Source: Alphaproteobacteria bacterium (lineage in GTDB: Bacteria > Pseudomonadota > Alphaproteobacteria > RS24). From it: 7,223 bases of DNA. The DNA lies in the NCBI GenBank assembly GCA_015163825.1, contig JAAOIL010000152.1, positions 1-7,223 of the forward strand, given 5' to 3'. Shown here in pieces: positions 6,851-7,223 of the stretch. The notes beneath the pieces are model-generated. The model had not been told where the DNA came from, ran no database searches, and saw only the letters and a program-made list of their open reading frames with translations. The stretch's first letter is position 1. Each line of letters begins with the position of its first letter. The translations under genes and the position numbers were made by a program.

Positions 6851-6866
6851 TGCGAACCATATATGA
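6844..6866. promoter_or_regulatory. AT-rich inverted repeat upstream of coxB
   Basis: atatatg (6846-6852) and catatat (6858-6864) form a perfect 7-bp inverted repeat around cgaac, extended by a T-G wobble and an A-T pair to 6844-6866. There is no T-run directly after it, so it does not look like a terminator. It lies just upstream of the candidate coxB -35 element and could be an operator for a dimeric regulator. Confidence 0.35.
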
Positions 6867-6873
6867 AGGCATC

Positions 6874-6903
6874 TTGTCGCAGGGGGTGCATTTTTTCTAT
6901 AAA
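6874..6903 (+). promoter_or_regulatory. Candidate promoter for coxB
   Basis: TTGTCG (6874-6879) and TATAAA (6898-6903) are separated by 18 bp and match the consensus at four and five of six bases. The expected start of transcription near 6910 would give a leader of about 44 nt. A second AT-rich candidate, gtataag near 6908-6914, also exists. Confidence 0.35.
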
Positions 6904-6940
6904 AAGAGTATAAGAGAATCAGCAACACCTTAAATCTCAT

Positions 6941-6947
6941 AGGGAGA
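6941..6947 (+). promoter_or_regulatory. Ribosome-binding site of coxB
   Basis: The sequence agggaga ends 6 nt before the ATG at 6954 and decides this start. The codons that follow encode a good signal peptide, which agrees with the choice. Confidence 0.75.
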
Positions 6948-6953
6948 ATAAAT

Positions 6954-7223
6954 ATGAGGCGGATTTTATTATTTTCAGGACTTTTTCTTGGTCTAGGCGC
7001 AGTTTTAGCGGCATTCGGTATTGGGGTAATTGGGGGAGGAAGCGCGGCATTGGCGGCTCAACCAGAGCCATGGCAGTGGACGTTTCAGCCATCCGCCACC
7101 CCTGTTATGGAGAATGTTACGCAATTCAATAATTTCCTACTTTATGTTGTCACCATCATTACATTATTTGTGTTTGGTTTGATGGGTTATACGATGTGGC
7201 GGTTTCGGGCGTCGGCTAACCCA
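6954..7223 (+). CDS. coxB: Cytochrome c oxidase subunit II, 5' part (3' end outside window)
   Basis: Subunit II of the aa3-type oxidase accepts electrons from cytochrome c through its CuA centre and passes them to subunit I. The 90 visible residues start with a signal peptide (MRRILLFSGLFLGLG...) with likely cleavage near residue 35 (ALAA before QPEPWQW). They continue with the family-typical QPEPWQWTFQPSATPVMENV segment and the first transmembrane helix of the COX2 transmembrane domain at about 61-84 (NNFLLYVVTIITLFVFGLMGY), followed by MWRFRASANP. The second helix and the periplasmic CuA domain lie beyond the window, so its copper ligands cannot be checked. The other cox genes probably follow on the right, outside the window. 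The gene lies 178 bp after the RTX/cadherin gene and probably has its own promoter. Confidence 0.93.
   Translation, partial: MRRILLFSGLFLGLGAVLAAFGIGVIGGGSAALAAQPEPWQWTFQPSATPVMENVTQFNNFLLYVVTIITLFVFGLMGYTMWRFRASANP

Noticed and set aside
6865..6900. Intrinsic terminator at the T-run 6891-6896
   Set aside because: The sequence before the T-run does not form a stable GC-rich hairpin; the nearby palindrome is AT-rich and lies about 25 bp away.

Overview
The window looks like chromosomal DNA from an alphaproteobacterium. The main reason is its right edge: the first 90 codons of a typical proteobacterial cytochrome c oxidase subunit II gene (coxB), next to a full-length tldD. From memory, tldD and coxB are common chromosomal neighbours in Alphaproteobacteria. 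No species can be named from the sequence alone.

Layout from left to right: (1) positions 3-2363, plus strand, the 3' end of a large repetitive surface or secreted protein made of cadherin-like repeats; its start lies outside the window. (2) positions 2369-3835, minus strand, tldD, a zinc metalloprotease subunit, convergent with gene 1 and only 5 bp from it. (3) a 132-bp divergent intergenic region (3836-3967) with a good promoter candidate for each direction; the two candidates overlap. (4) positions 3968-6775, plus strand, a second large protein: an N-terminal domain I do not recognise, a long proline/aspartate-rich stalk, cadherin-like repeats, a very short RTX calcium-binding block and a C-terminus typical of type I secretion substrates. 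(5) a 178-bp intergenic region (6776-6953) with a C-rich, almost G-free stretch, an AT-rich palindrome and a possible promoter. (6) positions 6954-7223, plus strand, the 5' end of coxB.

The two large plus-strand proteins share the same repeat style (an N-x-A-P-x-D-I linker, D-S-S/D-D-G-F in the middle, an A-T-D or M-T-D strand near the end) and both end in Asp-Ile-(Leu/Ile). They are therefore probably paralogous calcium-dependent adhesin-like proteins exported by a type I system, although no transporter gene lies in the window. TldD and CoxB are housekeeping genes, and nothing here shows a functional link between them and the adhesins. The adhesin genes look like accessory genes sitting around and between conserved core genes. 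Base composition supports this: tldD is GC-rich, while parts of both adhesin genes fall to roughly 25-35% GC in the 60-base rows I counted.

I found no RNA genes, CRISPR arrays, transposases or integrases. The most notable observations are the recently duplicated repeat units in gene 1, the strong ribosome-binding site of gene 4 with no canonical start codon at the right distance, the overlapping divergent promoters, and the position of gene 4 between tldD and coxB. I do not see convincing evidence of a wholly new biological system.
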